A DNA stretch of 44,510 nucleotides from SFTJ01 sp051871555 (lineage in GTDB: Bacteria; Bacteroidota; Bacteroidia; Bacteroidales; Muribaculaceae). Position 1 is the stretch's first letter; every line of letters starts with the position of its first letter. The notes under the pieces are model-generated. The model was not told the origin of the DNA, searched no databases, and saw nothing but the letters and a program-made list of their open reading frames with translations. The stretch covers positions 1-44,510 of the forward strand of contig JBJECZ010000022.1 in the NCBI GenBank assembly GCA_051871555.1. The letters run 5' to 3'. Made by a program: the position numbers and the translations under genes. Positions 34,023 through 42,511 of the stretch are shown here, piece after piece.

Positions 34023-35714
34023 ATGAAAACCAATAACACGAATACAGCGCACGACACCTGCCGATGGCTTGCACAGATGCTTGCCGATGGCGGCGCTCGA
34101 TGGGCGGTTTGCTGTCCGGGTAGCCGCAACACGCCGTTGCTCATGGCGTTTGCACGCGAAGAGCGATTGCGCAAGGTGGTGGTGGTTGACGAGCGTTCGG
34201 CAGGATACGTTGCCATTGGCATCGCCCAACAAACGCAGCAACCGGTGGCTGTGGTGTGCACTTCGGGGACGGCGTTGCTCAATTTGGCGCCGGCGGCTGC
34301 CGAGGCTTACTATGCCCATGTGCCGCTGATTATGGTTTCTGCCGACCGTCCTTCGCAATGGATTGACCAAAACGACAGCCAAACCATTCGTCAGCCTCTT
34401 GCCCTCGAGCAAGTGACCAAGTGGCACATCTCGCTGCCATCGCTTCCGAACAGCGACGACGAGCGTTGGCACACACAACGAATGCTAAACGAAGCTTGGC
34501 AAATGGCTACGAAATTGCCGCTCGGCACAATACACATAAACATCCACATCAGCGAACCAATTGCCCAAACAGCCTCAATCGAGCTAAACGATTGGCGCAG
34601 CATCTTCCATCCGTGCACAAAGCCAAGGATTGTTGCCGGCCAATCAACGATGCTTGCCGAACGGTTTGCTTCGATGCGGCGCGTGATGGTGGTGTGCGGA
34701 ATGATGCCGCCTAATGCCGAACTGAACAGTCTGCTTTGCCAAATGGCAAACCACGGCAACTGTGTGGTGCTGGCTGAACCGATTTCAAACATCCACGGCA
34801 CTGGCATCGTCACCGAACCCGAACGGGCGCTTTGTGCCCTCACTGCCGACCAAGAGCAACAGCTTGCTCCCGAACTGGTGATTTATCTGGGCGGAGCGTT
34901 GGTGAGCCGACGCATGAAAGAGTATCTTCGCAGCCACCCTTGCGAGCAATGGCGTGTGGGTGTCGACCACAACATAATCGACACTTTCATGCACCTCGCC
35001 TGCAACATCACTGCTCAACCCGAGGAACTGTTTTCGGCACTCGCTGCAGCCAAGCCGACAGAATCGGACTACTCACAACGCTGGGCTGACGTGGCTGAAT
35101 CGGCTCAAACTCACCACCAACAGAGCTTGGCAGATGCTCCATGGTGCTCGCTTGCGGCTGTCGATGCTGTTTGCAAGCAAATTCCCGAGGGCACGATTCT
35201 GCACCTATCCAACGGGCTGTCGGTTCGCCTTGCCTCGATTTGTGGCGCTAAACAAGCCTGCCAGTGGTGGAGCAACCGCGGCACGTCGGGCATCGACGGC
35301 AGCACGTCAACCGCCCTTGGCGCTTCGCTTGCTGCGCCCGATGGCAAAACTGTTCTTCTAATCACCGGCGACATGAGCTTGAACTACGACCTCAACGCCC
35401 TGAACACCCATCTCGACTACTCGCGCCTGAAAATTGTGGTGATGTGCAATGGCGGAGGCGGAATTTTCCGTTTCATAAGCACCACAGGCAATCTGCCCGA
35501 GCTGGAAGAATATATGGAAGTTAGGCAACAAACACCCGTAGGCGACTTTGCCCGCACTTTTGGCTTCAATTATTATGCTGCCGAAAACTCCTCGCAGCTC
35601 AACGATGTGCTACCGAAATTCTTTGCCGACAAACAGCCGGCAATACTGGCAATCTTCACCGACAGCGCCACCGACGCCCAAGTGCTGCAAGCATATTACA
35701 ACCGAAACAAATAA
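34023..35714 (+). CDS. menD: SEPHCHC synthase MenD
   Basis: A thiamine-diphosphate enzyme that joins isochorismate and 2-oxoglutarate in menaquinone synthesis. The 563 residues are the normal length. VCCPGSRNTPLLMAF lies near residue 30, DERSAGYVAIGIAQ carries the ThDP-activating Glu, TSGTALLNLAPAAAEAYY and SADRPSQWIDQNDSQTIRQ are family motifs, and GIDGSTSTALGAS ... ITGDMSLNYDLNAL forms the ThDP/magnesium-binding GDx(25)N region. It heads the menDBCE operon behind a consensus promoter. Confidence 0.97.
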   Translation: MKTNNTNTAHDTCRWLAQMLADGGARWAVCCPGSRNTPLLMAFAREERLRKVVVVDERSAGYVAIGIAQQTQQPVAVVCTSGTALLNLAPAAAEAYYAHVPLIMVSADRPSQWIDQNDSQTIRQPLALEQVTKWHISLPSLPNSDDERWHTQRMLNEAWQMATKLPLGTIHINIHISEPIAQTASIELNDWRSIFHPCTKPRIVAGQSTMLAERFASMRRVMVVCGMMPPNAELNSLLCQMANHGNCVVLAEPISNIHGTGIVTEPERALCALTADQEQQLAPELVIYLGGALVSRRMKEYLRSHPCEQWRVGVDHNIIDTFMHLACNITAQPEELFSALAAAKPTESDYSQRWADVAESAQTHHQQSLADAPWCSLAAVDAVCKQIPEGTILHLSNGLSVRLASICGAKQACQWWSNRGTSGIDGSTSTALGASLAAPDGKTVLLITGDMSLNYDLNALNTHLDYSRLKIVVMCNGGGGIFRFISTTGNLPELEEYMEVRQQTPVGDFARTFGFNYYAAENSSQLNDVLPKFFADKQPAILAIFTDSATDAQVLQAYYNRNK

Positions 35715-35735
35715 TAAAAATAACATAAAAATATT

Positions 35736-36560
35736 ATGGCAAACAGAGAATGGAAACCCATTAAAGAATACACCGACATACTCTTTGAGCAATATAAAGG
35801 TATAGCAAAAATCACCATTAACCGCCCGCAGGTGCACAACGCATTCCGCCCGCTCACCAACGAGGAAATGCTCGACGCTTTCGACATCTGCCGCGAACGC
35901 GCCGACATTCGCGTGATTATCCTCACCGGCGCCGGCGACAAGGCGTTCTGCTCTGGCGGCGACCAAAACTATAAAACTCTCGGTGGCTACCGCGACAGCG
36001 AAGGCACACCGCGCCTCAATGTGCTCGACTTGCACAAGGTGATTCGCTCAATTCCGAAGCCGGTGATAGCCATGGTGAACGGCTACTCAGTGGGCGGCGG
36101 CAACGTGCTCAACGTGGTGTGCGACCTTTCGATTGCTTCGGAAAACGCCAAGTTCGGGCAGACGGGTCCGAAGGTGGGCAGTTTCGATGGTGGTTTCGGC
36201 AGCTCATATCTGGCACGCTGCGTAGGACAGAAGAAAACCCGCGAAATTTGGTATCTCTGCAAACTTTACACCGCTCACGAAGCGCTCGAAATGGGATTGG
36301 TGAACAAGGTGGTGCCACTCAGCCAGCTCGAGGACGAAACTGTGGAATGGTGCGAAACAATAATGATGCGCAGCCCATTCGCCATTCGCATGATTAAGCG
36401 ATGCCTCAACGCCGAGCTCGACGGGCAACGCGGCTTGATGGAGCTTGCCGGCGATGCCACGCTGATGTACTACACCATGGAAGAAGCTCAAGAAGGCAAA
36501 AACGCTTTCCTGGAAAAGCGCGACCCCGACTTTGAAAAATATCCAAAATTCCCGGGATGA
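35736..36560 (+). CDS. menB: 1,4-dihydroxy-2-naphthoyl-CoA synthase MenB
   Basis: A crotonase-fold enzyme that closes the second ring of the naphthoquinone nucleus. The 274 residues show GAGDKAFCSGGDQNYK (oxyanion-hole region), MVNGYSVGGGNVLNVVCDLSIASENAKFGQTGPKVGSFDGG split across the active site, and the C-terminal KRDPDFEKYPKFPG typical of MenB. It lies 21 bases after menD and overlaps menC by 4 bases (ATGA). Confidence 0.97.
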   Translation: MANREWKPIKEYTDILFEQYKGIAKITINRPQVHNAFRPLTNEEMLDAFDICRERADIRVIILTGAGDKAFCSGGDQNYKTLGGYRDSEGTPRLNVLDLHKVIRSIPKPVIAMVNGYSVGGGNVLNVVCDLSIASENAKFGQTGPKVGSFDGGFGSSYLARCVGQKKTREIWYLCKLYTAHEALEMGLVNKVVPLSQLEDETVEWCETIMMRSPFAIRMIKRCLNAELDGQRGLMELAGDATLMYYTMEEAQEGKNAFLEKRDPDFEKYPKFPG

Positions 36561-37615
36561 TGAAAGCAGCCTACGCACCATATCGCCTTCAATTCATCGA
36601 GCCCGGCGGAACCTCGCGCGGAGTGCTCCACCACAAGGACACTTTCTTCCTGAAAATTTGGGACGAAAGCGCTCCGCAGGTCTACGGGTTGGGCGAATGT
36701 GCACTATTCAAAGGGCTGTCGGCTGAAGACAACGACCTTTACGAAGACAAACTGCGCGAGCTATGCCGAAACATCGAGGCTGGTGTTTCAACTGACCTCA
36801 GCGAACACTCGTCGATTTTGTTTGGCTTCGAAACAGCACTGCGCGACCTCGCCTCGGGCGGCAAACGAACCATCTTTGCATCGCCGTTCGTCGAAGGCAA
36901 GCAGACCATTCCCATCAACGGATTGGTGTGGATGGGCACAAAAGACGAGATGCTGGGCAGAATCGAGCAGAAAATTGAAGCCGGATTCCGAACCATAAAA
37001 CTGAAAATCGGAGCCATCGATTTCGACAGCGAGCTCGAGATGGTGCGCTTCATTCGCAACCGATTTGCCCCCGAATCGCTCACCATACGCGTGGATGCCA
37101 ATGGCGGTTTCAAGCCACAGGATGCTTTGCAACGCCTCGATGCCTTAGCCAAGTATTCCATTCACTCGTGCGAACAGCCCATCAAGCAAGGTCAATGGGT
37201 GGAGATGGCTGACATTTGCCGACGTTCGCCAATACACATCGCGCTCGACGAGGAGCTTATTGGCATCACAAACCCCATGACCATGATGAGCCTACTGCAG
37301 ACAATACGCCCGCACTACATCATCCTCAAGCCATCGCTAATGGGCAGTTTTTCAGGCTCCACCGAATGGCTGAAAATGGCTTCGTTGATGAACATAGGCG
37401 GCTGGATTACGTCGGCGCTCGAGTCGAACGTGGGGCTGAACGCTTTGGCGCAATGGGTGGCAACACTACGTCCGCTCATCCCGCAAGGTCTGGGCACCGG
37501 CGCGCTGTTCTCAAACAACGTGGCGTCGCCGCTTGAGCAACACGCCGATTATCTTTGCTACAACCCCGGCACGGAGTGGCAAATTCCCGATTTCAGCTGG
37601 ATAACAACCGATTAA
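36557..37615 (+). CDS. menC: o-Succinylbenzoate synthase MenC
   Basis: An enolase-superfamily enzyme that dehydrates SHCHC to o-succinylbenzoate. 352 residues with the catalytic KLKIG (KxK) pair, the metal ligands RVDANGGF, CEQPI and ALDEELIG, and the second catalytic Lys in ILKPSLMGSF. Sequence alone is close to dipeptide epimerases, but its place between menB and menE decides the assignment. It overlaps menB by 4 bases, and menE starts 4 bases after its stop. Confidence 0.93.
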   Translation: MMKAAYAPYRLQFIEPGGTSRGVLHHKDTFFLKIWDESAPQVYGLGECALFKGLSAEDNDLYEDKLRELCRNIEAGVSTDLSEHSSILFGFETALRDLASGGKRTIFASPFVEGKQTIPINGLVWMGTKDEMLGRIEQKIEAGFRTIKLKIGAIDFDSELEMVRFIRNRFAPESLTIRVDANGGFKPQDALQRLDALAKYSIHSCEQPIKQGQWVEMADICRRSPIHIALDEELIGITNPMTMMSLLQTIRPHYIILKPSLMGSFSGSTEWLKMASLMNIGGWITSALESNVGLNALAQWVATLRPLIPQGLGTGALFSNNVASPLEQHADYLCYNPGTEWQIPDFSWITTD

Positions 37616-37619
37616 TGCT

Positions 37620-38654
37620 ATGCATATAACGCTCAACAACATATTGTGCAGCTCGCTCGACGACGTGAAACGCGCCGCCTCGGCTGAAGTGTCGGCTTTC
37701 GTTGCCGAATACCTCAACCCGAGCGATTATGTAATCGCACACACGTCGGGCTCAACCGGCGACCCAAAAGAGATTCACCTCAGCAAAGCCGACATGCGCG
37801 CCTCGGCACGACTCACAAACGAGTTTTTCGGGCTCAACGCAAACTCGCTGTTCTACCTCAATCTGTCGCCTCGCTACATCGCAGGCAAAATGATGATTGT
37901 TCGCGCCATCGAATTAGGAGCCAGCATCATCGAAGAGGAACCCTCCAACACGCCGCTCGCCAACTACGACGGGTCGCGGCGCATATCGCTTGCTGCATTT
38001 GTGCCATCGCAAATTCAATATCTGCTCAACAACCCCGAGAAGCTTGCCCTCATCGACTCGATGATTATTGGCGGCGGCAAACTGGCACCAAGGCTTGAGC
38101 ATTGGCTCGCCGAGTTCGGTGCGAATGCCTATATGACTTACGGCATGACCGAAACATGCAGCCATGTGGCGCTGGCTCCGGCAAGCAAACTGCCAATGCC
38201 GTTCAAAGCGCTCGGCGACGTCAGTTTCGAAACCGACCGGCGTGGTTGCCTTGTTATCAACGCTCCGCACCTTACTGCGAAAAAAATTGTAACCAACGAC
38301 GTTGCCGAACTTGTCGACAGCAAAAATTTCTATTGGCGCGGACGCTTCGACAACGTGATAAACACAGGCGGCATAAAGGTGTTCCCCGAAGAAATCGAGC
38401 AGAAACTGGCTCCCCTGTTCCCCTCAATACGTTTTTTCATAACCTCGCAACCCTCCGAAAAATGGGGCGAAGAACTGGTGCTGGCGCTCGAATACTCGTC
38501 GCTGCCGCCAGGCACGGTGAAGCGCGGCGATGTGCAACCGGCACTAATCGAAAAAATGAAAACCATTCTGCCTCCACACTCTATACCACGAAAATACGCT
38601 GCTACAAACCATTTTCAGGAAACCAAAACCAAAAAAATAATACGTAAAATTTAA
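37620..38654 (+). CDS. menE: o-Succinylbenzoate-CoA ligase MenE (short form)
   Basis: An ANL-family adenylating enzyme that activates o-succinylbenzoate with CoA. It has 344 residues, about 100 or more fewer than classical MenE (roughly 450-490). The phosphate-binding loop HTSGSTGDPKEIHLS is close to the N-terminus (about residues 41-55), YGMTETCSHVAL is motif A5, and GRFDNVINTGGIKVFPEEIE is the hinge and C-terminal domain start; KTKKIIRKI supplies the C-terminal catalytic Lys region. What is missing is most of the N-terminal subdomain before the P-loop. I believe short MenE forms are usual in Bacteroidales. It is the last men gene here; menA and menH are not in the window. Confidence 0.92.
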   Translation: MHITLNNILCSSLDDVKRAASAEVSAFVAEYLNPSDYVIAHTSGSTGDPKEIHLSKADMRASARLTNEFFGLNANSLFYLNLSPRYIAGKMMIVRAIELGASIIEEEPSNTPLANYDGSRRISLAAFVPSQIQYLLNNPEKLALIDSMIIGGGKLAPRLEHWLAEFGANAYMTYGMTETCSHVALAPASKLPMPFKALGDVSFETDRRGCLVINAPHLTAKKIVTNDVAELVDSKNFYWRGRFDNVINTGGIKVFPEEIEQKLAPLFPSIRFFITSQPSEKWGEELVLALEYSSLPPGTVKRGDVQPALIEKMKTILPPHSIPRKYAATNHFQETKTKKIIRKI

Positions 38655-38667
38655 AAAAGTAAATGTC

Positions 38668-41187
38668 ATGAAACGAACCTTAACCATTCTGAGTACCTTA
38701 TTAGTTGCAGCCACGATGTGGGCTGGTAGCTGGATAAGAACAAACCAACTTGGCTATTTGCCAAAAGCCACTAAAGTGGCAGTATTGCTATGTAACGATG
38801 CCACCGACGTGAAATCGTTTGAAGTTATCGAAGCCTTCACCGGCAAAGTAGCCCTCACCAGCCACGAAGTGGTGGCTACGGCGCCATACGGCAAAATGAA
38901 GGCTACATTCCGCCTCAATTTCAGCAAGCTCACCGCACCGGGCACCTACTACATCAAAGCCGGCAATGCCCGCAGCGAAGTGTTTCCGGTGAACGGCACT
39001 GTCTACAACGGCACCGCCGACTATGTGCTGCGCTACATGCGCCAGCAACGATGCGGCTATAACCCGTACCTCAAGGACAGCTGCCACCAAAAAGACGGCT
39101 ACATCATCTACCACCCAACCAAAACCGGGCAATTCCTCGACGTGCGCGGCGGTTGGCACGACGCCAGCGACTGCCTGCAGTACACCACCACAACAGCCAA
39201 CGCCATCTATCAGATGATGTTTGCCTACCAGCAAAATCCGTCGGCGTTTGGCGACTACCACCAAGCCAATGGCGAAGCCGGTGCTAACGGCATACCCGAC
39301 ATCATCGACGAAATTTATTGGGGTATGGACTGGCTCAACCGAATGAATCCCGAAAAGGGCGAACTATACAACCAACTCGCCGACGACCGCGACCACATTG
39401 GCATGAAGCTGCCCAAAGACGACCCTGCCGACTACGGCTACGGCCCTAACAACGGTCGCCCCGTTTATTTCTGCACCGGCGAGAAACAGCAACGCGGCAA
39501 ATTCCTCAACGCCACAATGGGCGTGGCAAGCACTGCCGGAAAATTCGCATCCAACTTTGCCCTCGGTGCCTCAATACTCAAACCGTTCTACCCCGAATTT
39601 GCCTCACTCATCGGCTCGAAAGCTGCCGATGCCTATCAAGTGGGTCTTGACAAACCGGGCAACTGCCAGACTGCATCGGTGGTGTCGCCTTACATCTACG
39701 AGGAGGACAACTGGGTGGACGACATGGAACTCGGTGCAATCGAGCTATACAAAGCCACAGGCGACAAAAAGTATTTCACACAAGCGCTTGAATACGGCCG
39801 ACGCGAGCCCATCACGCCGTGGATGGGTGCCGACAGCGTGAAGCACTACCAGATTTACCCATTCATGAATATGGGGCACTACCAGCTGGCGGTGAGCGGC
39901 GACGCTCGCATAAAGCGCGAATTCCTGCGCAACCTGCGCTCGGGCATCGAGCGTGTGCTGCTTCGCGCCAAAGAATTGAACTCGCCTTTCCTCAACGGCA
40001 TTCCCAGCGTGTGGTGCTCAAACAACCTCACCACTGCCATGCTCACTCAATGCATTCTCTACCGTCAGCTATCGGGCGACCGTCAATTCGAAGAAATGGA
40101 AGGCTCGCTGCGCGATTGGCTGTTTGGCTGCAACCCTTGGGGCGTGAGCATGATTGTTGAGCTGCCAATGGGCGGCAACTACCCTCGCCAACCCCACTCA
40201 TGCCTTGTGTTTGAAGAAGTGGGCAACACCACCGGCGGCTTGATTGACGGTCCGGTTTATCGCAGCATCTTCGAGAGCCTGCGCGGCGTGAACCTCGTGG
40301 GCGACGTGCGCAACGGCACCAAGCCAAACAACTACGACGATTTTCAAATGGACTATATGGTGTATCACGACAACATGCACGATTATAGCACCAACGAACC
40401 CACAATGGACGGAACAGCTTCGCTCACCTTCCCACTGTCGACCTATCAAATTGAAGGCGCCGAGCAAACCGCTGCCACCACCGACCGCAACATATACAGC
40501 GACGGCGGCATTGTAATGACCGACCCTGCAAAGAAACAAATCAGCCTTGTGTTCACCGCCCACGACCGCGACGACGGCGCCCAATTCATCACCTCTACGC
40601 TGAAGAAACTGGGTGTAAAGGCATCGTTCTTCTTCACCGGCAAATACATTCGCAGCCATGCCGATGTGGTGAAGCGCCTGCAAGCCGACGGACACTACAT
40701 CAGCGTTCACAGCGATGCTCATCTGCTGTATATGCCGTGGGAAAACCGCGACTCACTGCTGGTGAGCAAACAGCAATTCACCGACGACATCCTTCATGCC
40801 TACGAAGCACTTGCCGCCAACGGCATTGCCAAAGCCGATGCTCCTTACTTTATTCCGCCTTACGAATACTACAACTCCACCATTGCATCGTGGGCTAAGC
40901 AATTGGGACTGCAAGTAATCAACTTCTCACCCGGCACCGGCACCAGCGACGACTACACCACACCCGATATGCCAAAATATCGCTCAAGCAAACAGCTGTG
41001 GAACAAACTCATGGCTTGCGAAACGAAAAACGGGCTTAACGGACAAATACTGATGGTGCACTTCGGCACTGACCCGGCTCGCACCGACAAATTCTACAAG
41101 AGCCTGCCAAACATCATCAAGACACTCCGCAAAAAAGGCTATACCTTCACACGCGTTGACCAAGCCATTGCCCTAAGCCTCAAATAA
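38668..41187 (+). CDS. GH9 cellulase-like enzyme fused to NodB polysaccharide deacetylase
   Basis: 839 residues with a signal peptide. Residues about 22-110 are the cellulase N-terminal Ig-like domain (IRTNQLGYLPKATKVAVL). Residues about 115-590 form a GH9 (alpha/alpha)6 catalytic domain, with GGWHDASDC (Asp165, Asp168, nucleophile/base pair), PHSCLVF and the acid Glu577 in STNEPTMDG. Residues about 622-835 are a NodB-type carbohydrate esterase domain with HDRDDG (Asp635/Asp636), HSDAH (His681, His685, metal ligands) and PPYEYYN. All catalytic positions appear intact, so the protein could deacetylate and cleave one glycan. The gene starts 13 bases after menE although it has no metabolic link to menaquinone. 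A strong terminator follows. Confidence 0.88.
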   Translation: MKRTLTILSTLLVAATMWAGSWIRTNQLGYLPKATKVAVLLCNDATDVKSFEVIEAFTGKVALTSHEVVATAPYGKMKATFRLNFSKLTAPGTYYIKAGNARSEVFPVNGTVYNGTADYVLRYMRQQRCGYNPYLKDSCHQKDGYIIYHPTKTGQFLDVRGGWHDASDCLQYTTTTANAIYQMMFAYQQNPSAFGDYHQANGEAGANGIPDIIDEIYWGMDWLNRMNPEKGELYNQLADDRDHIGMKLPKDDPADYGYGPNNGRPVYFCTGEKQQRGKFLNATMGVASTAGKFASNFALGASILKPFYPEFASLIGSKAADAYQVGLDKPGNCQTASVVSPYIYEEDNWVDDMELGAIELYKATGDKKYFTQALEYGRREPITPWMGADSVKHYQIYPFMNMGHYQLAVSGDARIKREFLRNLRSGIERVLLRAKELNSPFLNGIPSVWCSNNLTTAMLTQCILYRQLSGDRQFEEMEGSLRDWLFGCNPWGVSMIVELPMGGNYPRQPHSCLVFEEVGNTTGGLIDGPVYRSIFESLRGVNLVGDVRNGTKPNNYDDFQMDYMVYHDNMHDYSTNEPTMDGTASLTFPLSTYQIEGAEQTAATTDRNIYSDGGIVMTDPAKKQISLVFTAHDRDDGAQFITSTLKKLGVKASFFFTGKYIRSHADVVKRLQADGHYISVHSDAHLLYMPWENRDSLLVSKQQFTDDILHAYEALAANGIAKADAPYFIPPYEYYNSTIASWAKQLGLQVINFSPGTGTSDDYTTPDMPKYRSSKQLWNKLMACETKNGLNGQILMVHFGTDPARTDKFYKSLPNIIKTLRKKGYTFTRVDQAIALSLK

Positions 41188-41192
41188 CCCAT

Positions 41193-41242
41193 AATAACAC
41201 ACTCCGTGCACCGGCATTCGCCGCCGCACGGAGTGTGTTATT
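41193..41242. terminator. Long hairpin terminator after the GH9-NodB gene
   Basis: A perfect 17-bp inverted repeat (41193-41209 / 41226-41242) with a 16-base loop, followed by TTT. It lies between the GH9-NodB gene and the convergent RiPP operon, so it may terminate both. Confidence 0.85.
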
Positions 41243-41266
41243 TAATGCTACAAATGAATACGCCTC

Positions 41267-41545
41267 TTAACCAACCACCAGATAAATTTCGCCCGTGTTA
41301 AAATCTATCTGCCAGTTGCCATTAGCAACACCTTCCCACTGATATTTTTCAGACATCTCGCGCCACCAAGTTTCAAACTTTGTTGCCGTTTCGCCCAAAT
41401 CCTTCACCAACTTCTCGTATAGAGCATCGTTATCAGGCGTGAGAATTTTTGCCATTTCGTTCAAACCATTACGGCGTTCGAACAAGCTGCGAATCTCGTT
41501 GCATTCTTCAGGCGTGACTACGCCAACTTTCTTCTTTATTTCCAT
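41267..41545 (-). CDS. CXXX-repeat peptide modification system small protein
   Basis: A 92-residue soluble, helical, charged protein with no signal peptide. The N-terminal VGVVTPEECNEIRSLFERRN and NGLNEMAKIL segments match what I remember of the family named 'CXXX repeat peptide modification system protein'; no biochemical role is known to me. Possible roles are peptide binding or chaperoning, analogous to leader-recognition proteins, but no RRE fold is evident. Its ATG lies inside the 3' end of the upstream maturase gene (10-base overlap), indicating translational coupling. It is the last of four genes in the RiPP operon. Confidence 0.75.
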   Translation of the reverse strand: MEIKKKVGVVTPEECNEIRSLFERRNGLNEMAKILTPDNDALYEKLVKDLGETATKFETWWREMSEKYQWEGVANGNWQIDFNTGEIYLVVG

Positions 41546-42483
41546 AAATCTCTTGTTTCAAAAGGGTCAAAGTAATCAATTTCTGGTATATCACTATTAA
41601 ACTCATATTCGCCAATTTCATTCAGTTCATTGAGCAGCATTCGCGAAGCATCGCGTTCGATGTGTGCCACCACGCATTGTTCATGGCTTGGAGTATTCAC
41701 TTCACGCGTAGTGAGGCGATTCATCCACACACAGCGCTTGCAATGCCAAGCATCGCAATGGCGACAAATGGGCGCACCTTTCAATGTGAAAAGATATGCA
41801 TTATCAATTGCAATATCATCGTCGCATAGGCTACCCACGCTATCATCAGGGGCATCGTAATAGAATGCCGGACAAATATAAAAATTTCCATCGGGCGAAA
41901 GCGTAATCGAAGTGTCGCCTGCGCCACAATTATTCATCTGTTCAAGCATCAAGCGGTCGGTGAGCAAATTCACCGACAACCGTCCTCCGCTGAGAAAAAC
42001 GCCGGCTACTTTCTCGCGCAAATCCTTCATCACGGTCTTATACGTTTCAAAATCAGCCATGCTAAACTTGTGTACATCAGTTATCACCACATTAAGTTTT
42101 GGCACTGCAGTAAGCAACGGCATTAATTCGGCATACCGTTCAAACAACTCGCTTTTTGTAATGCGCAATGTGGTTGGCTTGCCAAGCATGACAGCCTTAT
42201 TGAAATCCCATCCGTCAACAACCACCACATCGGCACTTCCGTCGGCAATTTCAACAGGCATAATGCGGCAACTGTCAACCGTTTCAATCACTGCCTTCAA
42301 TTCGTCGGGAACCTCATAACGCGGATATACAATCTGCACAGCCCAATTATGCACCATCGCATAACGAATTGCCGTGCGCAAAGTGTCAACCGACATAAGC
42401 TTTCGTTCGCCTGCAGCATTGCCATAATGGCAAAACGACGCCGAAGTATGGTCAAGTAATATGATTAAATAGCCTATCATCAT
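41536..42483 (-). CDS. CXXX-repeat peptide maturase (SPASM-like, no SAM cluster motif)
   Basis: 315 residues from ATG 42483 (tandem ATGs at 42483 and 42480; a GTG at 42507 is possible). The N-terminus MMIGYLIILLDHTSASFCHY and the family's 'CXXX repeat peptide maturase' name are what I recognise. No CxxxCxxC is present. The C-terminal third has a cysteine set C186, C204, C220, C240, C243, C248, C251, C270 including the CRHCDAWHCKRC cluster, with spacing close to the SPASM domain of the radical SAM enzyme encoded upstream. I infer a barrel fold related to radical SAM enzymes that has lost the SAM cluster but kept auxiliary clusters. The gene begins 28 bases after the radical SAM gene stop. Confidence 0.8.
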   Translation of the reverse strand: MMIGYLIILLDHTSASFCHYGNAAGERKLMSVDTLRTAIRYAMVHNWAVQIVYPRYEVPDELKAVIETVDSCRIMPVEIADGSADVVVVDGWDFNKAVMLGKPTTLRITKSELFERYAELMPLLTAVPKLNVVITDVHKFSMADFETYKTVMKDLREKVAGVFLSGGRLSVNLLTDRLMLEQMNNCGAGDTSITLSPDGNFYICPAFYYDAPDDSVGSLCDDDIAIDNAYLFTLKGAPICRHCDAWHCKRCVWMNRLTTREVNTPSHEQCVVAHIERDASRMLLNELNEIGEYEFNSDIPEIDYFDPFETRDLWK

Positions 42484-42511
42484 TAAAAAATCATTTTGAA
42501 AGAACACTACA

